From: Caprimulgus europaeus
Lineage: Eukaryota; Chordata; Aves; Caprimulgiformes; Caprimulgidae
Assembly (NCBI GenBank): GCA_907165065.1
Contig: OU015540.1
Coordinates: 1,782,001 to 1,846,000 of the forward strand
Reading direction: 5' to 3'
Length of the DNA: 64,000 nucleotides
Positions within the stretch are counted from its first letter, which is position 1, and the number at the start of each line of letters is the position of its first letter. The translations under genes were made by a program, and so were the position numbers. Below the pieces are notes generated by a model. That model searched no databases and was not told the origin of the DNA. It saw nothing but the letters and a program-made list of their open reading frames with translations. Shown here one piece after another: positions 1-12,200 of the stretch.

Positions 1-3000
1 TGCCAGACCTTGCTGGCAGGTACATCTTCTAAGCACCTTTGGAGACTTTTGCAGAATATCAGCTCCTGTTATAGATATTTGCCAGTAATTGTACGTGTGG
101 CCCCCTGGAAGAGGGGGTGGTGAAGGATGGAGAGAACGTGGGATGCGTGTGGGTCCCTGGATGGGCAGTTGCTGCTCTGCTGGGGGGCTCCTGCAGTGCT
201 GGGGGGCTCAGCAGAGGTCCCTGGGGTGCCTCAAGGGTCCTCATGGCTGGTGCAGGGGGTGTTGGGACTGGCAGGGACCTGCACTGTGTCTCTGCTGTAG
301 CGAGAAGTTCTTTGCTGTAGTTGGTGTTGGAAGAGCCTCTGGGTGCACCCAGCCTTTGGCTGCAGTAGCTCCCAGGTGGGTGGGGATGAACAGTGGCCCT
401 GGGGAAGGGCAGCAGCTGTGGCTGAAGGATTGCAACTTCCCTTTTGTATTTTAATAGAAGAAAAGCTGCTGAGGTGAGGCATCAAGAGACCCCCCAGCTT
501 CTAGGGGCAAGCTGCAAGGGAGGTCAGTGAGAAGGGAGGTTTCCTGTTCAGCTCTGCCCAGTTTTGACTGTCTTGGAGTAAAGATGTTGGTGCACAATGG
601 CTACATGGTGGCACAAGCCATCCATCACTGTACCAACCACTCTCCTACCCCTCCTAAATCTCTCCTGTATGTGGCTTAATGGGGAAGGTCTATCAGAGAT
701 GTGTCCCCACACAAGCTGAAGCTCTGCTTTAGGGCCAGGTTGCCTGAAGAGGAGCATAAGAGGCTTTTCCTGCTAGCCCATCACCTCTGTGGCATCCTTG
801 GATGTGCCAGACCTCTATGGAGCTGGGCATTAAGGATGGACACTCTTTGGACATGGCCTGGGAGACATTTTCACCTAGGAAGGGCTTGGGTGCTGCCCTG
901 GGAGAGCATCACCAGCCACAGCCAGGACTGCCACAGTCGCACAGGCAGCCACAGCAGGAAGAAACTCCCTGGGAGAATTGTAAGGAATTTATCTGGCAGG
1001 TTTTTTTAAAGGTAATAGTAACACGAAGATTGAGCTGGAACATTTCTGCCTCACTGAGCTGTTTCCACTGAGGAGCTGGCAGCAGGCAAGCTGCTGAGTG
1101 AGGAGTCGGCGTTGCCATATGGAGCTCTGCTCTGGCTGCTTGCTAAAGAGAAAAAAAATTATCCAGGGCCAGGACTTGGCAGCCCTTCTCCTGAGAGACG
1201 ACTCGTGTGAATAAATGTTACTCATTGGTGTTACTCAGTGCTACAGGATCTGGCCCGCATTCATAAGGAACAACTGCATTTTGGCCTGGGTTCAGCAAAG
1301 CACTCGCGTATGTGCTCAGCACGGAGCACACGAGCGGTCCTGGTGACTCCCCGGGAGAAATTTTGTGCTTAAACACACTCTTTGCTGGATCTACACTTTC
1401 ATCTGACTTGACTTTCGTGCCTTGAATCTCCCTTGGCTTTCCTGGTGGAGGCAGCCTCTGTTCCAGCAAAGCCAGAGCTCCTTCCATGTCTCTGAGTTTA
1501 GCTGAGACAGGAGCTTAGGATTTGCCAGAGAAGGTTGGAATGGGGAGGCTGAGGCAGGCTGGCAGGACTATGTCTTATTTCTATTGTTAAGAGCAGGGAA
1601 AAGGGAGGAAGAAATTCACTGAAATTGGAGGACAGGGCATTTAAGAATGGTAAAGGAAAAAAAAATGCAGCCAAAACCATTTTTGTGTTGTGCACAAATA
1701 GTCCGTGGGAGTTGGTAACCACGAGGTCCTGCAGAATCTGAGCACAGAAGATGAGACAAAGCATGACACGTAGGTAATGAAGTCATCCCCATTGCTCTTA
1801 GGTGGGAGATGCTTTGGAAGGGAATTGGACTTGCAGGCTGGAACTCACAAACCCATCGCTCACATCCCAGCCTGGCTCTCCGCGGGCTCCCTGCTGCCCC
1901 TTTGAAACCTTGGATTTATCCACGAGACACAAGATCTGGGGTGAGATGGGCTCCCACCCCCTTGGCCACGGCTGCTCCTCTGCTTCTGAACTCATCTTCA
2001 GTCTGACTCAACCAGCTGCAGCAGGGTTACATCAGGGACATATCAGACCTCCAGGGTTTACACACACAAGTGCCAGTTTCGTTTGATAAGCGGGCAGTTA
2101 AGCGCGTTAGCGAGCCCCAAGTGAATCGGGACAGCGCTCACAGGCGAGCTCCAGCAAAGGAAACACTCATGTACAGCAAGACAAGAACACATCCAAAAGA
2201 GTAGAAGAAACTCTTGTTAGATAGGAAGCGCCTTGCCAAGCCAGTGGATCTGGATGTAGTTAGAGAGGTGTACAGGACACAGAAGAAGGCTGTAGTGTTT
2301 TATTCCAGGGATATATATTTCCGGGACTAGTTATTAGATTGACCTCTAGCGTTCAGTTCCTTAAAGGAAAATTTCTTGATAAAGTCCTGTTTCCAGCAGG
2401 TCTCCAACCTTTGCCTTCTGCACAGGCTTTGGAGGGGGTGGGGGGGAGAAGGTTTTCTTTTTCTAATGGTTGAAAACTTAAAATGTCAGTGTCAGTCTGC
2501 AGGAATGAGCTGGCTGAGGGGCAGCGAGGCCTGCGGTGGAAATGGTGACACACGAGTGCCTAGGAAGGGGCTGGATGTGGTCCTGGCTCTTGGAGGCAAT
2601 GGGAGCCTTGCCACAAGCGCTCAGCCAGGAGATCAAAGGTGTGCTTTTGCTGGAAAGTTGAGCTTGGATGAGTCGTTTGGATTTCACTTGGTGCTCTGTT
2701 CACTGAATTCTGTGGTGGGAGAAAAAATGTTATTTACTGTAAGATCCCAGTTACAGCCACTCCCATCTGTCTTTGGGAATTATGTCCCAAGTTTTCCTCT
2801 TTATGAACTGCTCATGCAGGGATCAAGTTTTAGGCTTGGTTGGAAACTGGAGAGACTGGAGGTTGGAAGGGTTTTCCCCTCACTTCTGTGGCTGGAAGCC
2901 ACTCATCCCGTGTGTCCTAATTGGTATTGCTCAGTATCGTGTGTCTGAAACAGAAATCCAGATAGAATTTATTTGGTTTTGGTTTCATTGATTTGAATAG

Positions 3001-6000
3001 CTGAAAATGTTTGAATGGCAGCCAAGCAATGTTAAATATCTTTTATTTTTTTTCTCTCTCAAAGCATTCTTCTCCAGTCTCAGGGAGCTGTCACTAAAAC
3101 TATTTTTAATTGTTATATTTTTTAACTCATGATTTTTTTTTGTTGGAAAATATTCATAGTTTGTTTGCTCATAGAGGGAGGAGGAAATTCTAGTCTTGGG
3201 GAAAGTGATGAAAATCCAAGTAATTTCACTGACCTCACTTAAATGATTTTGGGATTGTGTACTGGAGAAGTTATCCTCCCCAGCCTGAATGTGCTCATGC
3301 TGCTTGGAGGCTGCAAAAAGAAGCACTTTCCACCTCTGTAGTTTCAGGCAAGGAAAAGAGCAGGCTAAGGGCTTTAAAATCTTGGGCAATCAAAGTCTGA
3401 TCTTCAAGAAAGCAAGGTGGAGTGTCATGTGCAGACAGAGAGAAGTGAAGAAAGACTTGTGTTGGTGTTCTCAAGCAGTGAATTCCTGTATGGACATCTT
3501 GTTCTGACTTTTTGCTATGAAAAAAAAAGACAGATGGAATAGTTCTGGGAGATGTTTATTTGCAAACTGTTTGCTGAAAATATACCAGCTACTTAGTGAC
3601 AATCCAGAAGGTCCTGGACTTCAATTGTGGTGTTTATTTTTTTGCTGAAATTCTGCAGTGGCCACTTGATGTGAGCCGATGTCAGCCTGGCACCGACTGC
3701 CTGCTGTCCTCTCTGGGTTGTGTTGGCTCGCCTGCCTTGCGTGACGTTCCTGCTTCACCCTTGCGTGAATGGTGCAGAAGGGATTAATTAGTGTTGAAAC
3801 AGTTAAGGATTGAGCTTGCTGATGAACGAGGATCCAGCTTTTGCCTTCCCCCAGCACGGACCACTGCAGAAATGATGTCCTTGCTGCATTTGGGCCCTGC
3901 AGATGCCATTCACTCCGGGTCCGTGGGGAAGGCTGGGTCTGGTTTTAAGCAGTTTCATGTGAATTCATCAGAGAAAACAGGGAGACTTTGTTGTCTTGAG
4001 AGCAGCTGTTGTTTCAAAACACCCTCCTTCCTGGACAGCTGGAAAGAGCAGCAGCTACATGTCCCACATAGCTTTACACCTGAAAAAAGGCTTTTTTCTT
4101 TTTGTGCCAGCAATAGGGTTTTCCTCACACAGAAGAGAGCTGTTGGCATCCTCACCCCTGCCCTTGGTCCCGTTTGCTCACGCACACGTTCTGTGTCTGA
4201 GCTGCCCGCAGGCACACAAGCACTGCTCACACTGCTGCTGTGAGGTGTCTTCCCTGGACCAGAGAACCCAGAATTAGCACAGGTTAGGTAGGAACCAGCT
4301 CTGATTCAAGTTCATTTTCATTTAAAAATAAAACTCCAGGTTGCTGGGTTTTCCTGTGCTGCAGGAGGTGAGGAAGTCCCACTGAAACAGCACTGGGATG
4401 ATTCCGGTGCTGAGGACGAGGAGGGGGGACGCAGGGTGAAGTGAGAGATTAATAATGCTCACTGTGGTGATGGGGAGAAATTCAGATTAAATATCCCTCA
4501 GTGGACTGAGCACCTGTTGACTGCATCAGCACCTGCATTACCTCAGCTGAAGATGACCATCATTACTCCATCAGCACTCCCGATCTGCAGCCAGTTCAGG
4601 TATCAGCCAAAGCCACCAAACAGTGAAAACCTTTAATAATTTGCTGCTCTTAATGCAATCAGGCCAATTACAGAAAATTACATGTCTGCCCTTTTCATTT
4701 TACAGATTCTTTTTGTCCTAAGAATGTATAAATATTCAATGAGCCCACTCAGTAAATGCTGTGGGCTGTGTAAAACTCTGAGCAAATATTCTTGTATTGC
4801 TCTATCTTTGAAGATCCTTTTGAAGATAATTTCTGCAACGTCCCTGCTAGTGCTGGATGAGAACAAGCTTCCCCTGTATGCAAGTGGTACTGGTTGTCAC
4901 GTCACAAATTGCTAAGTGAATTACAGAATGCCATTTGCACTCCTTGACCATGCCCATGAGTGAAATTTAAATAAATCCATTCATGAAGGCCTAATTAGCA
5001 GGAGCTGTGCAATTTGCAGCCATGGATGGGAAATCTCTGCTAATCACCGATTGAATTCGGCAGAGTGCTAAGTGCCACTGAAGTGCTGGAAAGTAAAAAT
5101 CACTCAAACCTTCCAGGGATCAAGCACTAAGTCAGACAAATACTGAATGAAGGTTGTTGCCCTCCCACAGGGGCTGGTGCTAGTCCTGGAGAGGGGAGCA
5201 GGTCCTCGTGTGGTGCGTGAAAACTGCTTCTGTCCTTTCTCTTGCCTCTATTTATCCAGCTGTCAAAGGAAGATAATGATGGTGATTTCTTTTAGAGACC
5301 ACTTTGAGGTGAGTTGAGGAGGAAAGCTTGAGTACAAGTTGAGCAATTTTTGGTTTTACAGGATATCTTCAGTGTTTGTACTAAAAATTCCTAACTTGGG
5401 GAATCAGTTGATATTGTAAATTAGCAGGAGACATGCAGGTTAAACATTTGTCTGTTATAGGCACCAATAAAGATGTTATTTGTTTGTGGTAACCTACAGG
5501 AGTCCAACTCACTGACTGTCCCCTGTTGTGCCATGTGCTGTACCAATAACAGAAGACACAGCATCACTGTGAGACAGGTACATCAACCAAAGGAATTCCC
5601 CTCTCAGTATCTGCCAGTTAGAAATTCAGCATCTAATTACAACTTCCAGGGGAACAACTCTGCTCTCACGTCCACTGCCTTTGTGCCTGTGGCCAGATCC
5701 GTGCATCCCTTCATGATGGCCCTGATAACATCTTCCTAGCAGAAGCTGTCATGGGAAAGTAAAAAGCAGCTTTTTTCTTTTTTTTTCTTTTTTTTTTTCC
5801 CCAAAATGTAGACACATTGAAAATGGGAGTGGAACTAAATCACAAAGTAAACCCACCTGATTATTTGACGTCTGCTGAGGCTATGGGGACACCAAGGAAC
5901 GGTGCACAACAGCATCCTTGTTCTGGTGGCTTTGAAACGAAACAAAGCCCGCGGCCCTGGGCTGGGGACACTGGTAGCGTTGGGTTTCACCTGTCCTTTG

Positions 6001-7260
6001 TGCCTGTGGGAGAAAAGCAGCTCAAACTGGACAAAACATAAGGGAAGTGGTGACTGTGCTGGGCAGCTGTGCAGGATCCTAGCTGGGGCTCCATTTAAAG
6101 CAGGTGCTTATGTCCCACCAGAACTTTGCTGAGATACTAGGCAAGCTCAACACCTGCAAGCCCCATGGGCTCTGATCCTGATTTTATCACCTTCTGCAGA
6201 GCTGGAGACCCCACAGATCTCATTTCAGGTTTTGTTTACTTTTTTTTTCCTGGTTTACCTTTCAGTCATGGTAGTAAGAATGAGACCTGTACCTTTGTCA
6301 GCATTTTCCAGCTAGTGTACAAGTTATCCTTCCCATTTGATTAGGATCCCATTGCTGTATTCATTATCTTCTGCTTATTCATTAGCTTGAGAGCATTAAA
6401 ACAACAGAACTAACAAAAAATTACCTAATCACCTCATTCTGTTTACTGGAGACTTCAAACCTATAGAACAAAGTTAGATCTGTGGATCACATTGTATAAA
6501 AGGTAACCTAAAAAAACCACCAAAAAACACCCAGGCTGTCAGTTCTCTGGCATGCCATTTGTCATCAGCACGGTGTAATTATTATGGACTTTAGTGACAC
6601 AATAAATATGAGAGCACAGGTGGTATCCATTTTCAGCTGTTTAATTGAAGAAATGAAAGATCCTGTAATATAGAGTCAACACAGAGAATTTGTCAGGCTA
6701 CACTAAAACTCCAATAGCTATGACCTTGAGGTCATAAAACTACTCATCAGGGGTAAAATTTTTTTACGATACAGAAGTGAAGAGTATCGATTTTATAAAA
6801 AAAAATAATTTTATAGGCAATATAAATGGACAAAATGGCTCACTCCAGCCTTCTGCAGGGCCTGAAAACCCAGGAGTGCTGTGTGTAAATCAATACAAAT
6901 AATATCTTAAATCATAAATATTAATTCATTTATAAAATACAGGCTATTTATTTTTTCCTTAGAGCTACCACCAAAAAAATAGGAAAAGAATTAGGGAAGG
7001 GTTCATCCAAAGCTTTTCCAAATTTGCTTTGTCTTGCTGGTGTGTTGTGCATTAATAATTGGAGCAGAATGAGCCTGATTTTAGGCTCCTGGGCTGGAGC
7101 TTTGTTGGCTTTAAGTCCAGGGACTTGGGACCTGCTAGTGATCCTGCTGAGGAAAAATCCTTTAGGAAAAGATAATCCAGGGCTTGCTGTGGAATAGCAC
7201 TGCAAGAAAATACAGAGATTTTGTTAGAATGGTGAGGAAAAGATGCAATCGGGTGGCTGA
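1..7260. other. Intergenic region upstream of MEIOB
   Basis: No exon of a recognisable gene was found on either strand. Open frames here are short, lack family resemblance and are not joined by consistent splice sites. The first 1 kb is G-rich and the rest becomes increasingly AT-rich. Poly-T tracts lie near 5771-5800 and 6240. In human the neighbourhood beyond MEIOB holds HS3ST6 and MSRB1; no MSRB1-like or sulfotransferase-like coding sequence was recognised here. Two AT-rich blocks (about 4480-5100 and 6540-6960) look less random than their surroundings and are raised in the findings. Confidence 0.6.
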
Positions 7261-7269
7261 AACGATCAC

Positions 7270-7976
7270 CCTACCTGGGAAACCTGGAGTGCGTCGGGAT
7301 GAAGCCGCTCGGGATGAAGCCGCTGCCTCAGCGGGAGTGACAGGGCAGCAATGGCGGCGGACGTGGAAGCCCCAAGACTCCAAATTTCTGGTGGTTTTTT
7401 AAATTATTTTTTTGGCAGCTGCCCTCTGAGCCCCCGGGCTATGGAGCCCTGGCCGCCCTCACACCGCTCCTCCTCACACCCGTGCTGGCCTCCCCTGAAG
7501 GAAGCCCCACAGAGTGAGAGGGCGCGAAGCCATTTTCCCGCCCACAGCGCTTGCCGCCATTTTGTCCCTCAGTCTTGAGCCCCTCGCTCCTTCCCCTCAG
7601 GGCGCTCCCTTCCCGCCCTGGCTGCTCTGCGTCCGCCCTGACACCCCTGGGCGGCAGGGAGGTGGTGGTAAGGGCTGCTGCCATCCCTGCCTCTGTGGGG
7701 TGGCTGCCATGTGTTGTTCAGGCTCAGGCAGGGAAGGGAATGAGGACGATGATGATGGGCCCATGCAAGAAAAAATCTCTTTGTGACAGAGAACCCAGCC
7801 TGGCGTTTTGGGGTGCAAGCTGTTCTGGTGCCAGACACCAGTTTGGGGTGGGATGGTGATGCTAAAGGCTTTGTACTTTTTATTTCTTGTGATTTCCAGC
7901 TTGTCTCTCCTCTCAGAAGCAGGTCTGGTCCTGGGCGGTGCTGGCAGTTCCCTCGGCTGTGCCCCGGCTCTGAGGG
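7270..7976 (+). promoter_or_regulatory. CpG island, probable MEIOB promoter and 5' non-coding exon
   Basis: A GC- and CpG-rich block stands out from AT-rich surroundings. It holds a perfect YY1 motif (GCCGCCATTTTG, 7553-7564), a second YY1-like ATGGCGGCGG at 7351-7360, and an E2F motif TTTCCCGC at 7534-7541. A consensus splice donor GTAAGT lies at 7977-7982. The first coding exon of MEIOB starts just after a splice acceptor (AG at 9278-9279, five bases before the ATG), so an upstream non-coding exon is required, and an exon ending at 7976 is the best candidate. E2F sites are typical of germline genes silenced in somatic cells by the E2F6/PRC1.6 complex; applying that here is inference. A 15-bp unit CGGGATGAAGCCGCT is duplicated in tandem at about 7294-7323. 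Confidence 0.55.
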
Positions 7977-8318
7977 GTAAGTGCGGGTGCGTCCCCTGTA
8001 GCATGGCGGGTCCCACGTTGCCTCTCTAATCTTCCTTTGAGACCTGTGTTCCCAGCGCTGTTCCCTTCAACTTGACTTATTAGGGTGTGAGGTATGTCAT
8101 TTAACAATATTCAACTTATTTTGAGGCAAGAATACTAGCGGAGGGATAGTTGAGGTGATTTTCCTACATAAATGCATGTGAATTCATCCCTATAACGAGG
8201 TGGGGATAGGTTTGAGGGCCTCACTCGTTTTTGTAAGGTAAATTTGGGATATCTTTCTGTCAGACTTCAGATTGAAATGCTCTTTTGAGAAATCACTTTG
8301 TGTTCTCAGGTAACAGAT

Positions 8319-8337
8319 TATATATATATATATATAT
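8319..8337. repeat. (TA)n microsatellite
   Basis: Uninterrupted TA dinucleotide run between the CpG island and the first MEIOB coding exon. Confidence 0.9.
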
Positions 8338-9284
8338 TTTTTAAGTATAGACTGTCTATTTAATTTCTAGCACATTCAACACATCATTATACTAACGAAA
8401 TGGTTTATATCACCAACAAAATGGTTAATAACTGTCACACAAGGTATAAAGGCTGTGAAAGCCATTCAGGACTTTTGTTCTAAAGTTTGAACAGGCATCC
8501 TCTGAAAAATGTCAGCAGTTCTCTACTGTTAAAGGTTATTAAGATTTGGACAACTTAATGGTTTCTTTTACAAAAAAACCCAAAAGGAATCTGACAACTA
8601 TTTGCTAAATATCAATAATGTCTTTGAGGGTATCCATGAAATAATGAGGCATTCAGACTGGCTTACAAAGCATCCATGGCCTGACTTTGGCGTCAATAGA
8701 GAGGACCTGAGTGCTCTCAGGAATGGGCAGTGATGTTCCATTGGCAGCCTGAAAATAATGGATTTTAAAAAATATATTTATTTTAATAAATTAAAAATTT
8801 TTCTATTTTTGAGGAAGGAATGAACTCACATTTTAAAGTAGTTTAATATTAAGTCCAAAACCTCAATTGAGGTGGTTTGCAACCCAACACTTTTCTTTCC
8901 TCCCATGTGAATGGCTTTTTCTGTATGAACTGCCTCATTAAATTCAGTTGGATTTCCCAGACCGGAGAAGGAGGGTAAATATTTTTTGGAGGTTGGTGCT
9001 AATAGAGTCATTTAATGCTGAATAAATAAATAAAAATTACAGACCTTTATTTGAGAAGCATAGGTAGTGTAGTTACAGTAAAATTCATAACTTACATTGC
9101 CAAATACAAACAATAAAGAATTGTCTACTTCAGATGGCTTTGAAATGCTTTTTATTGAAGGCAGATGCTATTTTGGTCAAAACACTTGTGTTAAAAAGTA
9201 TCTTATTCTCACTATGAATAGTTTGAAATGATTTGTTTATATTTTAAAAAAAAATCAGATTTGTTTTCTCAAGTTGCAGATAGA

Positions 9285-12200
9285 ATGGCATATTCTGGTT
9301 CCACACGGGACTTTGTTGCACTTTCAGATTTGCATCCAAATCTCGCTCGTCCTGTAAGTCTCATAGTAGTTTTGTTCTCAAATGAAACTGTATATGGCTG
9401 TATTAGATTACTGCAAAATTATGTAATTGATGTGTATTTAGGTACTAATAGCATTAGTATAATTGTCAGGTACAAAGTACCTTACCTTCTTTGTGGATAA
9501 AGCAGCAAAATGAAAATTGATGCTGCTCTTGTCCATAGTATGTGGATACCACAATTATAGATATTGGCTGGACAATTCAAGGTCTGAAAGTCTCAGAGGC
9601 TTCTTTGTAATGTTTTAAATGGATGCTGAATTAGTAAAGACACGTACAGAGTCAGCATTATGCAGTCACAATACATCTGTAACCTACAATAGTCTTTCAC
9701 TACGAGCTATGAACCTCAGGCCCAGCCCTTGCAGTCTTTACTCATCTGCTCAACCCTTCTGAGCTAAATATCATGGTCTGAATTATTCAAACAAAACTCG
9801 TGTTGAATGGTGTGGTGTTTTAACCCGATAAAAAACATCTCAGTTATATGTCAGATAGGATCAGTTCTGTTTCTTTAGAACAAAAAGCAGGTTTTGTGGT
9901 TTTCAGTTCATAAGGAGCCAAGAATTGCTTGTGGGAGTGCAGGAGAGTAGGAGGAACCAGAAGTAAACTTAACAAACAGTGAAACTTTGTAGTTGGTAGA
10001 TTCACCCAGGTGTTTGAGTAAGATTATTTTGTTTGTCTTGATCTGTGTGAGGACTGTCATCACTGGAATAAGAGCTAGACAGGGGTGTGCTGTAAAACTC
10101 AGTATTTTTCTCTTTTGGGTTTCAGAGGGTTGAATTAAAAAATAGGAAGTGTCGGGGGGAACACAGTTTTAAATTTTTTGCTCACCAAGATGTTTTAAAA
10201 TGGGAAGGAGAAAGCTACACGGTTCTCTGCTGCAGTATTTCCCACCCTTTGCTGTGTAGCCCACCAGCAATAATTCGTCTCCTGAGCGTTCAGTGCTGCT
10301 GGGGGCTGGAGCCTGGAGCACAGAGCGGCGAGGTGGCATTTCCCCGTGGCTGCACCGCGGCTCTGGTGCCACCTTACAGCCTCATCCCTCCGTGCAGCTC
10401 AAAGCAGATGCACCTCTGCAGAGCTGCCTGCCCTGGGGAAGTCCTGATGCGTGTGAAGAGTGAAAACACGGAGTTTTCCTCTTCCCACAGCTTTTTATTT
10501 GAGAGGAGCACAATTTAGGTTTTGTTGGTTTGTTTTGTTTTTTTTTTTCCAAATTTATTTTAAACAAATGAAAAAGGAATCACAGAAAATGATGAGAAAA
10601 TGATAGGAGAGGGAGTTTTATATGCCCTCACGGCAGTGTTGTATATTCTTTCCAACTTTTCATCAATCCCTGGTCTCCAGCAAAGTTCATTTAATCTGTC
10701 ATTCACAGTCACTCTCAAATAGAATGATCCACTATCTCAGTTAAACGCTTTTATTTTACAAGGAAAACTAATCAGGGGTGTTGCAATTAGCAACATAGAG
10801 TAATGAAAGTATTTTTATAAAAAGCAATTCCTATTATCTCATGCTAGAACGAACAGTTATGACACTAAAACAGTTGGATACACATCACTTAAAGTATCAA
10901 AATGTGATTTATTTATTTTTTTTTAATTTGCCGTTTGAGGTTTTTGTTTGGGGTTTGTTGTTGTTGTTGTTGGGGTTTTTTTCAAGTGAAATAGATCAAA
11001 GTCTAAGCAACTCACAATGTGTTAATGCTGTAGTCTCATGATTTGGTTGAGCAACCTTAAACAATTCTCTGCCAAAAAAGGCAGCCTGGCTCGCTTCCTC
11101 ATCGCAGGCGTGTTCTGCTCCTCCTCTTTTGGAGTGCTTGTGTTTTGCACAATAAGCTGATCAAGGAAATGATCTCTGGAAGTTTTTCTACCCTCTTTCT
11201 CTCTACCCCCCTCTAAATAGTTTCCAGCCAGATCACTTCCTTCTGCCAGCTTGCTGTGCAGGCTTAGTGCTCACACAAGAGAGGCAAATACATTCCCAGC
11301 AGGGACAGGGGAAAGCTCTTTTGGAAACTGCAGATTTACATCAGCTTAAATCATGTGAAGAGTCACCCTAAATGTCACTTCTTTTGCCTGGTGGTGAGAT
11401 ACAGGGTGTGTTGCACTCTGATTTAATTTAAAAGGTTTTTGTTTGGTTGGTTGGTTGGTTTTTTTTGTAAAGAAATAAAGCCAAAAATAGAAAAATTAAA
11501 TCCTAATCTAAATCACTACAAGTTGTGGACAGATAGAAAGTACTCTGTTAGAAAGGTTAGAAGAACTAGCACTGTTGTATATGTGTCCTCTTAATGAGTT
11601 CATGGCCATCACAGTAGGATAAAGCAGTTACCTTGCTCCATCTAGTGATTCAAAGTAAAATGGGAACATGAAACCTAATTTTTGAGCATGTCAGGATTGC
11701 TACAGCGAAGTCAGGCAGGCTGTGTCGCTTTGAGAACGTCAGTCTCTCCTTCCAGGCCTTGGTACTGTACCAGCTTCCATCACTTACCTTTTAAATCCCA
11801 AACTAGCACTGCAATCCTCTTCTCTCACACTGAAATGACCTTTTTTCCTTAAAAAAAATCAAAACCAAACACCACACAGCTATATATTATTAATATATAT
11901 ATTGTATATATATCTTTTTCTTCCTGGGTGTGTTTGCTCCTAGTAGTTTTGTTTGACAATTGAGACTGGGGTGCTTTTTGCATAATAAATACAGGTTTAG
12001 CAAAGTAAAATAAGATTGATTTGGTTTTAAATCAAGAAAAAGTTCATTGCCTAAACTCCCTTTGTAGTTGTTGAGAGAGAGACAGGAAAAAAGAGGCACC
12101 TGCAGAGATTTATGTTGCTCAGATGAGGACAGGATAAATGGCCCTCTCTGTGGATATACGTGTGTGTAACTCAGTGCTGACAGCAGGAGAAACCTTGGCT

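Noticed and set aside
7351-7578. Protein starting MAADVEAPRLQ in the CpG island
   Set aside because: It has a fair start context, but the frame degrades into low-complexity sequence with no usable donor. YY1 motif and 5' UTR are simpler explanations.
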